Notes under the pieces: model-generated | Told to the model about the DNA's origin: nothing | Databases searched by the model: none | What the model saw: the letters and a program-made list of their open reading frames with translations, nothing else | Shown here: positions 1 through 13,600 of the stretch, piece after piece | How positions within the stretch are numbered: the first letter of the stretch is position 1 | Layout of the letters: each line of letters starts with the position of its first letter | Program-made: the position numbers and the translations under genes | Origin: Lactarius indigo | Lineage: Eukaryota > Basidiomycota > Agaricomycetes > Russulales > Russulaceae | Direction: 5' to 3' | Length of the DNA stretch: 64,000 nucleotides | Assembly (NCBI GenBank): GCA_025766275.1 | Contig: JAFKAC010000045.1 | Coordinates: forward strand, 1-64,000

Positions 1-331
1 GCTGTCTCATGGATATATTGAGGTCCCATGCAATGACGAGGCCATCACGACCACCTGTATACAGGATACCCTCAGGTGAGGGGCGACCGACGAGTTGAGT
101 TGTTGTATCGAGTGCGAGGGACGAGACACCAAGACGGTGACGAGGGATATTGCGCTCATGAGAAGGAAGGTCGATTTGAGGATGTTGGATCAAGTTGGGA
201 ATTAAGATTGGGTTGATTGAACCGTGTCTATCAAAACCAAGTGGGGGAAGGCTCAGGCGAGGAACAGGACTTGTTGGCGGAGGAAATGGGATAACATAGG
301 AAACACGGCGACGTGGGGGTGGAGGCGCCAT
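1..331 (-). pseudogene. WDR48 (UAF1)-like gene, 5' scrap, copy A
   Basis: Read on the minus strand from the ATG at 331-329, the frame gives a proline/arginine-rich start ([16 protein letters not shown]) and continues to the first WD40 element ([11 protein letters not shown]). This resembles the N-terminus of WDR48, the WD40 cofactor of deubiquitinases such as USP1/USP12/USP46 and their fungal equivalents. The same start is found at 10347 and 20795. The window ends inside this copy, so its own state cannot be judged, but copies B and C are both broken. It lies divergently about 300 nt from the NLR start, so its old promoter region may now serve the NLR. Confidence 0.6.
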
Positions 332-628
332 TGATTGACACCCTCAGAATCCTCAGTGCACAGTAAGTCACTCGGCATCGGCTGAGTCTTGGCGTTCAGG
401 TCAGGGTTACGGCGGATCCGGCCAGGGACCGATCCCACCCGGGGAAATCCCATGCGGCGTAGGTCCGGCCACAGTAGAGTCAGAGTCGACTTCAGTCAGG
501 CTCAGGCTCTTGCTCTTGCACTACAGCTTCTACTACATTTCAAAGTTCTTCAACCACATATCCCACTCAATACTTCTTGCAAGATCTACGACAACCTGAC
601 ATCTTTGGATAGAACTGAATCCGCTGAG

Positions 629-3600
629 ATGACCGATCAGGATAAGTCAGTTATAGACACTTCCACTCGAGCTCTAGGCCGCTAACTGTTTCGTTTTCAG
701 ATACCTTCACCTGAAAGGTACACAGAAATGCCCATACTAATGAAGCAGACTTAGTGATAGTCACTTAGATATATATGTGGACTTTATTGAGGAACATCCG
801 ACGTCCGATCTCGAGCTCATTTTCAAGGACGATGCCGGTGTCGATCACAAGTCCACTAAGTTCAAACAAGGCACCACTATTCACTGGAATATCGACATGT
901 ACGTGCCCTTAGCCATATCTGCATTGTCCTTCAGGTGCTGATCCATTTCGCACAGCTATGTTAGGACCCAAACTGGTGCTGCTCTGACTATCCAACAATC
1001 GCTACTCGGCCGAGGCTTTGCCGAGATTTCGGTCAAGTTCAAGCCAGACGAGTTTGGAGACGATAAGACCGTCCGTCTGGAAGGTAGTGATGTTTGCTTG
1101 TCATCGAAATCCGCTTCACGCTGAGCGTCTTCTCAGATACCGACCGTCGCGTTACCGTGAATCTCGTGTGTGGGGCATCCAAATCTGTGAGCCGTCGCTC
1201 GTCCCCCGATGCCAGAAAACCGACTAATTTCGCCAATAGTTGGCAGACGTCACTCGTGTTCTTGGCTCTCAGGCCTACACTGCCCTCGCGTCGAAGGTCA
1301 ACATGTTGGATGGTCTCGATAAGATTCGAGCATTCCTGAAGCTTCCCCAGCTAGCAGAGGCGGCTCAGGTTTGATCGTCCCGCTACTCTGATCCACTCAG
1401 GGTATACTCATCTCTCTCAAATAGCTCAACACTATCGCCCTCGTCGCTGTCTCGACTGTCGAACAGGCCATCGTGGTATGGCTGCTCTCGATCCCGGCTT
1501 TCTTCAATCGGCTGACTGTGTCGTTCAGAACTTCCAAGGGATATTTTCGTGTCATCAGGAGCTCGTTGTCCTGATGGACGATCTCGTTTCGGTGCTCCCC
1601 ATCATACACTCGGCATTGGAAACCGTCGAAGTCGCAGAGTGTCGCGCGCTCGTTCGTAGTTTCATCGAGGAGTTCGTCAAGGAGACGTCGGAGCAGCTCA
1701 ATGAGTATGCGTCGGAGCCCGCTTGGAGTGAGTGACCTTTTCTTACGTCATCGGGCGACTCTTATGCCGCGGCCTAGCGTTCATATTGGAGAATTGGTAC
1801 AATTTCAAGAGAGGCGAGCTCGACGAATTGAGGGAGAAATCGACGCGTCTGAAGCATAATGCTGGCCTATTAATCGATGCCGCTATTAAAGAACCTCCGC
1901 TCCTTGAAGATCCTGACCAGGAGCTCAAACGCATGATGCCGCCGGCGGGAAGTTCCTTCGACCCGGACCCCAAGTACTGCTGCATGCCAGGCACCAGAGT
2001 CGATCTCATTGAGACGTTGACATCGTTTGCGGTCTCCGAGGACGCCTCACGAAGACTCTTCTTTCTATCCGGAATTGCTGGTTGCGGCAAGAGCTCTGTC
2101 GCTACCTCTGTCGCGAACTCGCTGCATCTGCGCGGCCGCTTGACAGGGTCTTTCTTCTTCAAGAGAGTCAAGGAGCTGAGCGACCCGGCCAACTTCCTGC
2201 ACACGATGGCATATTTGATTGCCTCACGACACGAGCCGTATAGGAAGGCCCTCATGAATGTTCTCAAGACAGTCACGTGGCTTGAGAATCAAACCCCGTT
2301 AGGACAATTCAATGCGCTATTCTTGAGGCCTTTGAATGTGATTCGGAATACATCCTCGACAACCGCATATCACTCTCCGTCTAACCAGGCGATCGTTGCC
2401 ATTGTTGTCGACGCCTTGAACGAATGCGATGACGCCTTGTCGGTTTCTACCTACCTCGCGAAGATCGTCGGCCTTGCTCCTTGGCTTAGGGTCATAGTTA
2501 CGAGTAGGCCCTTGGATAATGATCATGTCAAGCAAGATCTGCGCAGGGCACAATTTACGACGCATCTTGACTTATTTACCATCGACGCCGGCGAAGATAT
2601 CCTCAAGTTTACCCAATCAAGCTTCGCTCCGCTTGGGCCCCTGCATCAGCTCCATTCTCAAGTTACGGAGGCGGAGATTGAGGCACTCGCTAAGAAGTCT
2701 GTTGGAGTTTTTATCTGGATCAAGATCGCGTTGTTGTATATCGCTAGCTTGGCACGGGACGCGGCAAAGGTCAATGAGTTGAAGAGTATAGTTTCCTCAA
2801 GTGCGGCGACTAGCCCGGAGAAGGGGGTAGATGAATTATATTTGCGGGTCCTGCGTAACGTGGCAGGAAATTCGCTAGACTCTCAGGACGCTGTGAAACG
2901 CTTCGTCGGGTCCATATATGCGACATCTAGATACCGACCCCTACAGTGCAAGGGTCTGCATGCGTTCGTTCCAACCTCTGACCCCAACATTCCCGTCACG
3001 CCGGAGGATGTCGACGACCTACGAAACAAACTATCCGCGGTCATCACTGTTGACCCGAAGACGGAAGCTCTCCGCGTCCGCCATCCTTCATTCCTCGATT
3101 TCGTCGAAACCCAGGCGAGGTCTCAAGAGTTTTATTTGAAGCCGTCAGCGCTGGATACGATGATGGCGCAGAGGTGCTTCGAGATCTTGAAAGCTGACCT
3201 GAAATTTAACATTTGTGGACTGGAGTCTAGCCTTCGGCGCAATGACGAAATACCTGATCTTAAGCAGCGGATACCACAGGAGCTTCAATACAGCGCCATA
3301 TATTGGCTTGATCATCTGTTCCGATCCGGTGAATCTCACGATGCGAAATTAATAGACGCACACGAATTTCTGTACCACGAGAGATTGCTCCATTGGCTAG
3401 AGGTCCTGAGCGTGATTTCCGAGATCGATGTAGCGACGCGGATTTTACAGAAATTAACCAGGGTTAAAATGTCGAAGGTTGGTGGATACCGACGGAATTA
3501 GTTCAAGTTGACCGTTGCTGACTCTCATTGCTCACGGTTGTATAGGATCACCCTGAATTCTGGGGTGACTTTCGGAACATTCGCGATCACGTGCTGCTGC

Positions 3601-5906
3601 TTCGTGAACCGATGTCCATCAGTGTGCCACACATCTACATATCATCAGCGATATGGGGAGAGCCACCATCTGCGGTTATGAAGTTTCTCCCATCCAGACT
3701 ACGGCCCATCAGATTCAAGACTCGTCTTGTGGATGCACTGGACTTCGGAAGGATGGTTCTTTCTGTGGCATACTCTCCGGATGGACGACGGATTGTCACC
3801 GGTTTTATGGACTGCACCATTCAGATATGGGACTCTCACATCGGTATTCCTCTTACTAAGTCCCTCAAAGGTCATATGGGGACGGTGACATCCGTGGTGT
3901 TTTCTCCGGATGGTACTTCTGTCGTCTCTGGGTCTGACGACGGCACCGTTCGGATTTGGGACTCTCAGACCGGCGTGCCTATTAGAGAGCCGCTCAAGGG
4001 TCACACAGGTCCAGTCACATCTGTCGCATATTCTCCAGATGGCGCACACGTTATCTCAGGATCTACGGACATGACAGTTAGAATATGGAATCCGCAGACA
4101 GGAGCCTCGGTTAGAGAGCCATTACTGGGTCCCACTGGTCCTATAACGTCTGTGGCATATTCTCCGGATGGGACACGCATTATTTGTGGCTCTGAAGACA
4201 GCAGTGTTTGGATGTGGGAATGTCTAACAGGAGAACTCGTCCGAAACCCCTTTGAGGGTCACAAAGGCCCAGTTTTATCTGTCACATTTTCACCAGACGG
4301 AAAAAATATTGTCTCAGGGTCTAAAGATAACACTGTTCGGATCTGGGACCCTGAGACAGGTAGCCTTACTTGTGAGCCTCTTAGGGGCCATACCAATCAG
4401 GTTACATCTGTGGCATATTCACAGGATGGGAAGATTATTGTCTCTGGATCCATGGATGGTACTCTTTGGCTATGGGACCCACAAATTGGCAAACCCATTA
4501 AGGACCCCCTTCTTGGCCGAATACCTCCTGTTGCATCTGTAACATTCTCCCCAGATGGGAGATACATCATCTCAGGGTCCCTTAGAGACACAGCTGATGT
4601 ATGGGACTCTCAAACAGGAAAGCCTAGGGGCAGTTTCCTTAGGGGTCATACAGGTCCCATCCAGGCCATAGCATACTCTAGAGATGGGAAGCACATCATC
4701 TCTGGGTCTTCTGATAAGACAATTTGGAGATGGGACTCAATGACAGGATTACCAATTGGCCAACCACTTAGAGGCCACACAGATTATGTTCAATCCATTG
4801 CATATTCACCAGATGAAACCTTTATCATCTCAGCATCTTCAGATAAGACACTTCAGATATGGGACTCTCAGACAGGTGCACCCATTGGTGAGCCTCTAAA
4901 AGGCCATGAAGATGCAGTTTTATCTGTTGCATGCTCCCCTGATGGAACACAAATTGTGTCAGGATCTTGGGGCTATACAATTTTAATATGGGACTCTCAC
5001 ACACATGCATTGGTCAAGGGACCCCTTATAGGCCATGAAGGTCCAGTTACCTCTGTGGGCTACTCTTCAGATGGAGCCCTTATTGTTTCAGGATCTTCAG
5101 ATTGCACACTTATTATATGGGACCCCAAAACAGGCTCTGCCACTCAAGGGCCCCTTAAAGGTCACATAAAAGAAGTCACCAGCATATCATGTTCCCCAAC
5201 TAGATCTCATGTTGTCTCAGGATCCAGTGATGAGACAATCCGGATATGGGACCTTCAAACAGGCAAGCCAATCTATGAGCCCCTGAAAGGTCATGCGGGT
5301 GGAATCATAGCTGTAGCATATTCCCCAGATGGCAACCACATTATATCTGCGGGAAAAGACAAGACGATCAGGATATGGGACTCTCTAACTGGTGCCCTTA
5401 TTGGCATGCCCCTCATAGGTCACCCCACGGAGATCCTAGCTATCGCATATTCCCCAGATGGGAAACACATCGCCTCCGGAGCTACGGATAGGACAATCAG
5501 GGTGTGGGACACCGAAACAGGCATACTCGTCAATGAGCCCTTCGAGAACCTAAGCAACTTTGTTCAGTCCGTTGCATACTCCCAAGATGTCGCATCTTTT
5601 TGGGATCCTCACCAAAAAAACTTCGCGTCCACTCGAGCAAGGATCGCGTATCCACGCCAGGGTGCTGACAACAAACCGGACCAAGACGTCGAAGTAACAC
5701 ATTTGAGCCATCCTCTGGCTATCCCAAGTGACGGGTGGCTCCGAACGGTAGATGGTGGCCTACTAACTCATGTACCTCATGAGTATCGAGGTAGAGTATG
5801 CGACATGAGTATAACGTGCATTCCCTACGACATATATAGTCACCCAATCAGGCTTGACTGGAACGGAGTCTATAATGCCTGGGACGACATCAAGAAGACG
5901 ATGTAG
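629..5906 (+). CDS. NACHT-WD40 STAND receptor (NLR-like), copy A
   Basis: Ten exons close in phase: 629-645, 701-717, 769-898, 956-1083, 1137-1186, 1240-1368, 1425-1475, 1529-1727, 1778-3477, 3546-5906, giving 1,593 residues. Residues ~8-110 look like the C2-like N-terminus seen in mushroom NACHT proteins. The NACHT NTPase has a P-loop GIAGCGKSS (~339-347), a Walker B-like VVDALNECDD (~450-459) and an RVIVTSRP sensor motif. From ~878 there are 14 WD40 repeats of ~43 residues plus one degenerate repeat, enough for two seven-bladed propellers, then a ~90-residue tail. STAND proteins of this build (Podospora het-d/het-e/het-r) act in heterokaryon incompatibility, with the propeller thought to sense ligand. 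The role here is inferred. The start rests on the first ATG that lets exons 1-3 close in phase. Confidence 0.9.
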
Positions 5907-7844
5907 TAGTCTAAAATAAATGTGTACGTGAGTTCGATACTTTGACCCTTCTATATATTGACTCGTACTACAGTTCGTCTGGTTGTTCAACGCAGTGAGG
6001 AAATGCGAAGGTTCACTGGTTAGTGTGCTGGAGAGTTCAAGAGACGGAGACGGAGGACCTAGCTGGAGTTTTGTAGTCGTAGTTCTAGTCTTAACGCATC
6101 GTCTTTTGGAAAGGGCGTGGTCATTTACGTTGTCAGAATGTGTTGAATACAAGGAAAGATGCGGTGCTAAGACATCGACTAATTGATAGGCGATCACGCG
6201 ACTAGAGATCGGTATGGCGCAAGCGGAAGATGGAAGCAACACAATCGTGGGAGAAGCCCAAGAGCACCAGGCCTTAGGTGAGCGTGGCGCATCCCAGGCG
6301 ATGAGGCGAACATCGTCGTACAATGGGGACGACGGAAAGAGGACTGTGGGACCGCGGTGGCCGGGTGTCGTGAATTCCGATGCTGGCAGCTGCCGTATCA
6401 TTTCCAGATGAGCGCCGACAGCTGAAACGACGCTGACGAGGGTAGCGACACCTGACGTCAACGAGCGTGAGTAAGGCGAACGTTTTTGTCCTGTCAGGAA
6501 GCTGGGAGGTGGGTAGTACGTACCGCCCTATTTAAAACGAATCGACTTCGCATCGCAAACTGTGCGTCGTTGGCGGCATCCGGATTTAGAGCCGCTTCGC
6601 CCAGCCGCCCGAGGCGGTCAAGGAAGACGACGTAGCACCTGGTGCGCTCGGTCTTGGTGAGGTCCTTCGTCTCTTTGCGTGCCGTCATGCGCAGTGCGTT
6701 CAGTTCGTCCGCCAGCCGCGACGTTGATACTTGTTCATGGGACTCGAACGCGAAAAGGATCACCATCGCCGAGCATATCGGTGCGGAGACGAGCAAGGAA
6801 AATCAAGATGCGCATGTAGTATATGTCGGACAGTGGCTCGCACGAGTGTTGGGTGCATTTCCTCCACCTCGGGCCAAGCGCCGCGGCAATGCCGAGCTAT
6901 GAGACTGATGCGAGGTTATCGTAGTAGTATGATCGATGATGGGATGTAGATGAGAATCGTTTGAGCAAATGCGCAATCCGCTGCGGAAGGTGGCGTTCCG
7001 TCGTCGTTACACCTAAGTGAGCTAAAAAGGATGAAAGCCTGGTGACGAATTCAGGTAGAGGGATCGCTACTGCATTAGCGCTTTCTTCTTTGAAACCCAT
7101 AGGTGATATATACCGTCCAAGAGAATGTATCTGGAAACGAAATGACCAGCCTGGCGGTCCAGTGGAAGTCGGGTCTGCAACTGACTGAGCTTGATCGTCC
7201 ATATCTGTTGCAAGCCTCAAGTTCGATTCGATCCCAAAATTTAATTTTATACGCACCGGATACTATTCTGAAAGCGTAGCCCGAAAAATCGCAAAGGCAC
7301 AGTCGATGAGCTCGTCTCATTGTTAGTACGCATTCCCCCGCGACCACGAGCTAAGTCAACTTCAGGTGCTTTGTTCGACGAAGTCGTCCTGCGTGAACCT
7401 AGCAACGAGGCCGTTAAGCTGATGGCTAGCCCTTGAATCCTTGAACGAAATAATGGCGAGGCCGCATATCCAGAGAATACGACAAGTTCATTTCGCCGCA
7501 AGAAAGCGCAATTGGCTGTCACTGGCAGTTGCTTGTTTACATCGGGTGTCATGTACTTTGAGAGAATGCTGAATGGCTCGCTCGTTCGGGTCTGTGCCGC
7601 CTTGTTGGGCACACATTTTGAAAGCTGTGGATTACTGTAACAATAGAAATAATGTCACTAAGACAGCGACACGCCAGGCACCTAGGTCGGAGGGTAAGGG
7701 GACGGGCCGAAGCGGTCCACGACAATGGTTGACTGACTGTTGCCTTCAAGCCTGAGGTTGTCCTTCACGGTTCTCACAAAATCCTCGAGCTGACGTCCGC
7801 CCTCTTCTTATATTCTTCTTACACCCTCTCACTGACACCAATTC
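5907..7844. other. Unrecognised interval, conserved in both units
   Basis: No gene I can name. The interval recurs at 15974-17754 with scattered indels. Minus-strand frames are partly preserved in both copies, for example around 6500-6790 (LADELNALRMTARKE, shared with 16446-16784) and around 7075-7350. The piece reading ECVLTMRRA / ECVLIMRRA recalls one helix of fungal DUF6533-type seven-helix proteins, but this is weak. Frames are interrupted differently in the two copies, so a decayed minus-strand multi-exon gene is the likeliest explanation. Confidence 0.4.
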
Positions 7845-9110
7845 ATCATCGAAGAACCAGTAAGCCCCAGAAATGTAGTCTTCACTTAAGCCCTGTGACC
7901 CTCCTTCTCGACAGAACTCAAAAAGCTAACTCTGGCCTTCGATCGAGTACACTTTGGAGTACGCGCCCAGTCACCGGCCATCTTTCAGGTGAGACGCTAC
8001 AGCTAAGATCGCATTGGCGTAGCACTGAAGAAAATACCAGGTGTCCCATGCATACCTGATCCTAACATCTACAGCGCAGAGGTTCCGTACGCCCCGCCGT
8101 TCCTGTCCTCCTAACGGTACCTGGTCGGCCCTGCTACCATTCGTGGCCCCATTAATCTCCGCTGCATGAAAAATCGCACGAAAACAATAATAATGGGGTC
8201 CAAGCTGACGCTCTCACCCCTCGCGCAGCTAGCCATCTCCACCACGACGGCGGCTAGTCCGCTGCTGCGTCGGAGCTGGCAGCCTCCGGAGGAGGCGGGA
8301 AGATGAAGGAGCTGCTGCTATGATACTACATCCACACGCTAGTAACTACGCAAGGTGATCGAAGAGGCGGACGTCGTGCTGACGTGCACGTAGGTGCGCC
8401 GAGGCGATGCGGAGGGCAAGCGGTTCATGTTCGTGCTCAATAAGATCGGTGAGAGACTTCTATCTTTCTCCTCTTCTAATACAATTCTCTCGTATAGACC
8501 TGGTGCCAGGCGTAGTTGAAGCACCTCCATCCCTTTCCCAACCAACCCACTCTCGCACAGGAGGACCCCCGACATCCTCGCCGCAGCAGACCAAGTGCTC
8601 GTCAACTGGAGCCACCACAAAGCGCCCTTCTTCTCTGAGCCATCTGTGCTGTACGCGACGCGCGTACTGTCCGGTCCCGTGAAAACAATCTTACCGGGCG
8701 CCGAGATGACGGGTAACGCACAGACCGCGGGCGCATTTGGCATGCCGTTCGTGATGGTGGGCCTGTTTGGCGAAGCGAATGCGGAGGCGATGAACGCTGA
8801 GCCTTGGGCATCGCCCGAAGGCGCTACGTATTCAGGGATAGATGTGGAGGACGAGGCGCGCGGGGGCGTGCAAATCGACAACGACGACAACGCAATACAG
8901 TACGTATTCCTTTTTTTCCCTAATTGGCAAAGGATAGACCGACACGCCCCTCCCACTCCATTTATTGAAGTTGCGCAAAAGAGCACACTCACCGGCACCA
9001 GGTTTCTCAGACAGCGGCGGCGACTATCCAGGCCCTACCTTTCGTGCGCTGACTCTCTGCGCAGCGCCGCGGCCCCCACTGCGGCCATCGCAGTGGTAAG
9101 CGCGAGCAGA
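7845..9110 (+). pseudogene. NUG1/GNL3 GTPase pseudogene, copy A
   Basis: Decayed copy of the intact gene at 22484-24607. Matches include the exon 1-2 region near 7850-7990, the coiled N-terminal part at ~8220-8450 ending in the G4 region (LNKI before a donor-like GTGAG), then a jump to the 3' part from ~8565 (SWN/VNW-HHK region, EMTGNA, GMPFVMVGLFGEA) to ~9110. The central exons with the P-loop and DSPG motif are missing. The start codon is altered (ATCGAAGAA in place of ATGGGAAGA) and the N-terminal frames are broken. The junction of the internal deletion is the same as in copy B, so the gene was already dead when the unit duplicated. Confidence 0.8.
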
Positions 9111-9904
9111 CTGCTGCTCTGCATAAGGCCGCCGTCGGCGCGAGGATGTGGGCTTACATCATGTGATGCGTTGGTTGGTGGTTGTGAATGGGCAGTACTC
9201 AGTGTCAAAGTCAAGATTATGTCGCATCCGGCCCGGCATCGATCAATCCCGTCCGAGCAAACTGCCGCCGACAGGCAAATTGAAACTGCTCCCGCAATCT
9301 TACTCGGGATGGGCGCAATCCTCGACTCTACTGAGGGATCGTTCCTTCAAACACCCATGTTGCATTCAAACCCACCATAACGACTCGAAAATCACGTCAG
9401 AACAAAGGATAAGTCCTAATTGAAGTTAAACTTTACAAACAATAACATACGAGCTCAACAAGAATTTAACATAACAATCTAGCATCTCAACCAAAGTCGC
9501 CAATGCTACTTGGACTCTGGAAATATTGGCGGTCCCAGAACCTTGGCAAGTGAGACGAAAAAGGTGCGCATACCTGCCGAGCCGTCAGGCTACCGGAAGC
9601 GTAGGCGGATGGATGGACTGGGTTGTAGAAGAGTGCTGTGTGGGGACCTTTTACGGTAAGTCGACTTGGACGCCATTCTTCTGCTCGAACTTAGTTATGC
9701 CGTTGGTGTATTCCGGACTTCCAGTTCTGAGTCATCCTGTGCGTCACTTTGTTGTCCAGGTACCGATTAATACTGACCTAATATATCTGTGTCGCACACG
9801 ACGATTAAAAGAGTACCTTGAAAGATAGAGTGCGAGCATCGTTTGACGCCTCTGAATCAACCTGGCGTACCTTCGACTCAGGCTAGTGATCGTTCCGAAA
9901 ACAA
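9111..9904. other. Spacer at the junction of units A and B
   Basis: No gene recognised. 9205-9250 (around CGCATCCGGCCCGG) resembles the NLR 5' flank at ~10420-10450, a stray scrap of the repeat unit. 9380-9480 is AT-rich and resembles a 3' UTR. 9500-9890 contains several splice-like signals (GTAAGTCGAC at 9656; TTGTCCAG near 9750) but no frame I can follow. It probably holds the breakpoint between duplicated units. Confidence 0.35.
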
Positions 9905-10347
9905 ACATTTTCCCTTCCTCTAGAAAGGCCATCAACATCATTGTCACCCCAGCCACTGATAAGTTCCCAGCGGGTGCTCCTGCGACGTGTAATGTCACGT
10001 TTGCGGGTCCGCTGTCTCATGGATATGTTAACTCAGAGGTCCCACCCGATGACGAGGCCATCACGACCGCCTGTATACAGGATACCCTCTGGTGAGTGAC
10101 GACCAACCAGTTGAGTTATTGTATCGAGAGCGAAGGACGAGAGGCCAAGACGGTGACAAGGGATATTGCGTTCATGAGAAGGAAGGTCGATTTGAGGATG
10201 TTGGATCAAGTTGGGGATTAAGATTGGGTTGGGTGAACCGTGTCTATCGAAACCAAGTGGGGGAAGGCTCAGGCGAGGAACAGGACTTGTTGGCGGAGGA
10301 AATGGGATAACATAGGAAACACGGCGACGTGGGGGTGGAGGCGCCAT
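9905..10347 (-). pseudogene. WDR48-like gene, 5' scrap, copy B
   Basis: Minus-strand ATG at 10347-10345. Exon 1 reads through the proline-rich start to [13 protein letters not shown]. Past ~9998 a second-exon remnant similar to [12 protein letters not shown] is still visible near 9950-9990, but it is out of frame and the rest of the gene is absent. A working WDR48 needs about seven to eight WD40 blades and a C-terminal SUMO-like region; here at most the first blade survives. Exon 1 is the best kept part in all three copies, perhaps because it lies in the divergent intergenic region next to the NLR. Confidence 0.75.
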
Positions 10348-10689
10348 TGATTGACACCCTCAGAATCCTCAGTGTACAGTAAGTTACTCGGCATTGGCTG
10401 AGTCTTGGCGTTCAGGTCAAGATTACGGCGCATCCGGCCCGGGACCGATCCCATCCGGGGAAATCCCATGCGGCATAGGGACGGCCTGTGGGCAAATGGA
10501 GCTAGGGCACCAGCCAAATTGACCGCAGTATGTCCGACCGCAAGTAGAGTCAGAGTCGACCCTCAGTCTCTTGCACTGCAGCTTCTACTACATTCCAAAG
10601 TTCTTCAACCACATATCCCACTCAATACTTCTTGCAAGATTTACAAAATCGACAACCTGACATCTTGGGATACAACTCAATCCACTGAG

Positions 10690-13600
10690 ATGACCGATCA
10701 GGATAAGTTAGTTATAGACACTTTCACTCGAGCTCTAGGCCGCTAACTGTTTCGTTTTCAGATACCTTCACCTGAAAGGTACATACAAATGCCCATACTT
10801 ATGAAGCAGACTTAGTGATAATTGCTTAGATATACACGTGGACTTTATTGAGGAACATCCGACGTCCGATCTCGAGCTCATTTTCAAGGACGATGCCGGT
10901 GTCGATCACAAGTCCACTAAGTTCAAACAAGGCACCACTATTCACTGGAATATCGACATGTACGTGCCCTTAGCGATATCTGCATTGATCTTCAGGTGCT
11001 GATCCATTTCGCACAGCTATGTTAGGACCCAAACTGGTGCTGCTCTAACTATCCAACAATCGCTACTCGACCGAGGCTTTGCCGAGATTTCGGTCAAGTT
11101 CAAGCCAGACGAGTTTGGAGACGATAAGACCGTCCGTCTGGAAGGTAGTGATGTTTGCCTGCCATCGAAATCCGCTTCACGCTGAGCGTCTTCTCAGATA
11201 CCGACCGTCGCGTTACCGCGAATCTCGTGTGTGGGGCATCCAAATCTGTGAGCCGTGGCGAGTCATCTGATGCGAGAAAGCCGACTAATTCCCCCAATAG
11301 TTGATGGACGTCACTCGTGTTCTTGGTTCTCAGGCCTACACTGCCCACGCATCAAAGGTCAACATGTTGGATGGTCTCGATAAGATTCGAGGATTCCTGA
11401 AACTTCCCCAGCTAACAGAGGCGGCTCAGGTTTGATCGTCCCGCTACTCTCAGGCTGATCCACAGGTATACTCATCTCTCTCAAATAGCTCAACACTATC
11501 GCCCTCGTCGCTGTCTCGACTGTCGAACAGGCCATCGTGGTATGGCTGCTCTCGATCCCGGCTTTCTTCAATCGGCTGACTGTGTCGTTCAGAACTTCCA
11601 AGGGATATCTTCGTGTCATCAGGAGCTCGTTGTCCTGATGGACGATCTCGTTTCGGTCCTCCCCATCATACACTCGGCATTGGAAACCGTCGAAGTCGCA
11701 GATTGTCGCGCGCTCGCTCGTAGTTTCATCGAGGAGTTCGTCAAGGAGACGTCGGAGCAGCTCAATGATTATGCTTCGGAGCCCGCTTGGAGTGAGTGGC
11801 CTTTTCTTACGTCATCGGGCGCTTCTTATGCCGCGGCCTAGCGTTCATATTGGAGAATTGGTACAATTTCAAGAGAGGCGAGCTCGACGAATTGAGGGAG
11901 AAATCGACGCGTCTGAAGCATAATGATGGCCTTGCAATCGGTGTCGATATTAAAGAACTTCCGCTCCTCGAAGATCTTGACCAGGAGCTCAAACGCATCA
12001 AGCCGCCGGCGGGAAGTTCCTTCGACCCGGACCCCAAGTACTGCTGCATGCCAGGCACCAGAGTCGATCTCATTGAGACATTGACATCGTTTGCGGTCTC
12101 CGAGGACGCCTCACGAAGACTATTCTTTCTATCCGGAATTGCTGGTTGCGGCAAGAGCTCTGTCGCTACCTCTGTCGCGAACTCGCTGCATCTGCGCGGC
12201 CGCTTGACAGGGTCTTTCTTCTTCAAGAGAGTCAAGGAGCTGAGCGACCCGGCCAACTTCCTGCACACGATGGCATATTTCATTGCCTCACGACACGAGC
12301 CGTATAAGAAGATCCTCATGAATGTTCTCAAGACAATCACGTGGCTTGAAGATCAAACTCTGTCGGGGCAATTCAATGCGCTATTCTTGAGGCCTTTGAA
12401 TATGATTCGGAATACATCCTCGACAACCGCATCTCACTCTCCGTCTAACCAGGCGATCGTTGCCATTGTTGTCGACGCCTTGAACGAATGCGATGACGCC
12501 TTGTCGGTTTCTACCTACCTCGCGAAGATCGTCGGCCTTGCTCCTTGGCTTAGGGTCATAGTTACGAGTAGGCCCTTGGATAATGATAATGTCAAGCAAG
12601 ATCTGCGCAGGGCACAATTTACGACGCATCTTGACTTATTCACCATCGACGCCGGCGAAGATATCCTCAAGTTTACCCAATCAAGCTTCGCTCCGCTTGG
12701 GCCCCTGCATCAGCTCCATTCTCAAGTTACGGAGGCGGAGATTGAGGCACTCGCTAAGAAGTCTGTTGGAGTTTTTATCTGGATCAAGATCGCGTTGTTG
12801 TATATCGCTAGCTTGTCACGGGACGCGGCAAAGGTCAATGAGTTGAAGAGTATAGTTTCCTCAAGTGCGGCGACTAGCCCGGAGAAGGGGGTAGATGAAT
12901 TATATTTGCGGGTCCTGCGTAACGTGGCAGGAAATTCGCTAGACTCTCAGGACGCTGTGAAACGCTTCATCGGGTCCATATACGTGACATCTAGATACCA
13001 ATCCCCACCGTGGAAGGCACTGCATGCGTTCGTTCCAACCTCTGACCCCGACATTCCCGTCACGCCGGAGGATGTCGACGACCTACGAAACAAACTATCC
13101 GCGGTCATCACTGTTGACCCGAAGACGGAAGCTCTCCGCGTCTGCCATCCTTCATTCCTCGATTTTGTCGAAACCCAGGCGAGGTCTCAGGAATTTTGGA
13201 CGAAGCCGTCAGCGCTGGATACGATGATGGCGCAGAGGTGCTTCGATATCATGAAGACCGGCCTGAAATTTAATATTTGTGGACTGGAGTCTAGCCGTCG
13301 GCGCCATGATGAGATACCCGATCTCAAGCAGCGGATACCTCAGGAGCTGCGATACAGCGCCGTATATTGGCTTGATCATCTGTTCCGATCCGATGGATCT
13401 CATGATGCGAAATTGAAAGACGCACGCGACTTCTTATACCATGAGAGACTGTTCTATTGGCTCGAAGTCCTGAGCATTATTTCTGAGGTCAATGCGGCGG
13501 CGCAAACTCTACGGAAATTAGTCACGGCGGCGAGATCGCAGGTTAGTGGATACCGACGGAATTAGTTCAAGTTGACCGTTGCTGACTCTCTTTGCTCTCG

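Larger units (their letters stand above)
1..9904. repeat. Segmental duplication, unit A (left end outside window)
   Basis: This stretch is repeated at 9905-18940 in the same order and orientation: WDR48 5' scrap (-), NACHT-WD40 gene (+), unrecognised interval, NUG1 scrap (+). The offset between copies is about 10,061 nt at the NLR start codon, 10,067 at its stop, and about 9,950 over the NUG1 scrap, so several small indels have built up. Coding parts are much better conserved than the spacers. The left edge is cut by the window, so the array may hold more units upstream. Confidence 0.9.

Noticed and set aside
1743..2276. Long minus-strand frame opposite the NACHT exon (and its twin at 11807-12340)
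   Set aside because: It mirrors the conserved coding strand of the NLR, has no domain, and its conservation between units is explained by the plus-strand gene.
5763..6461. 232-residue minus-strand frame overlapping the NLR 3' end
   Set aside because: It runs antisense through the NLR stop region. In unit B the counterpart is interrupted, so it is not a conserved gene.
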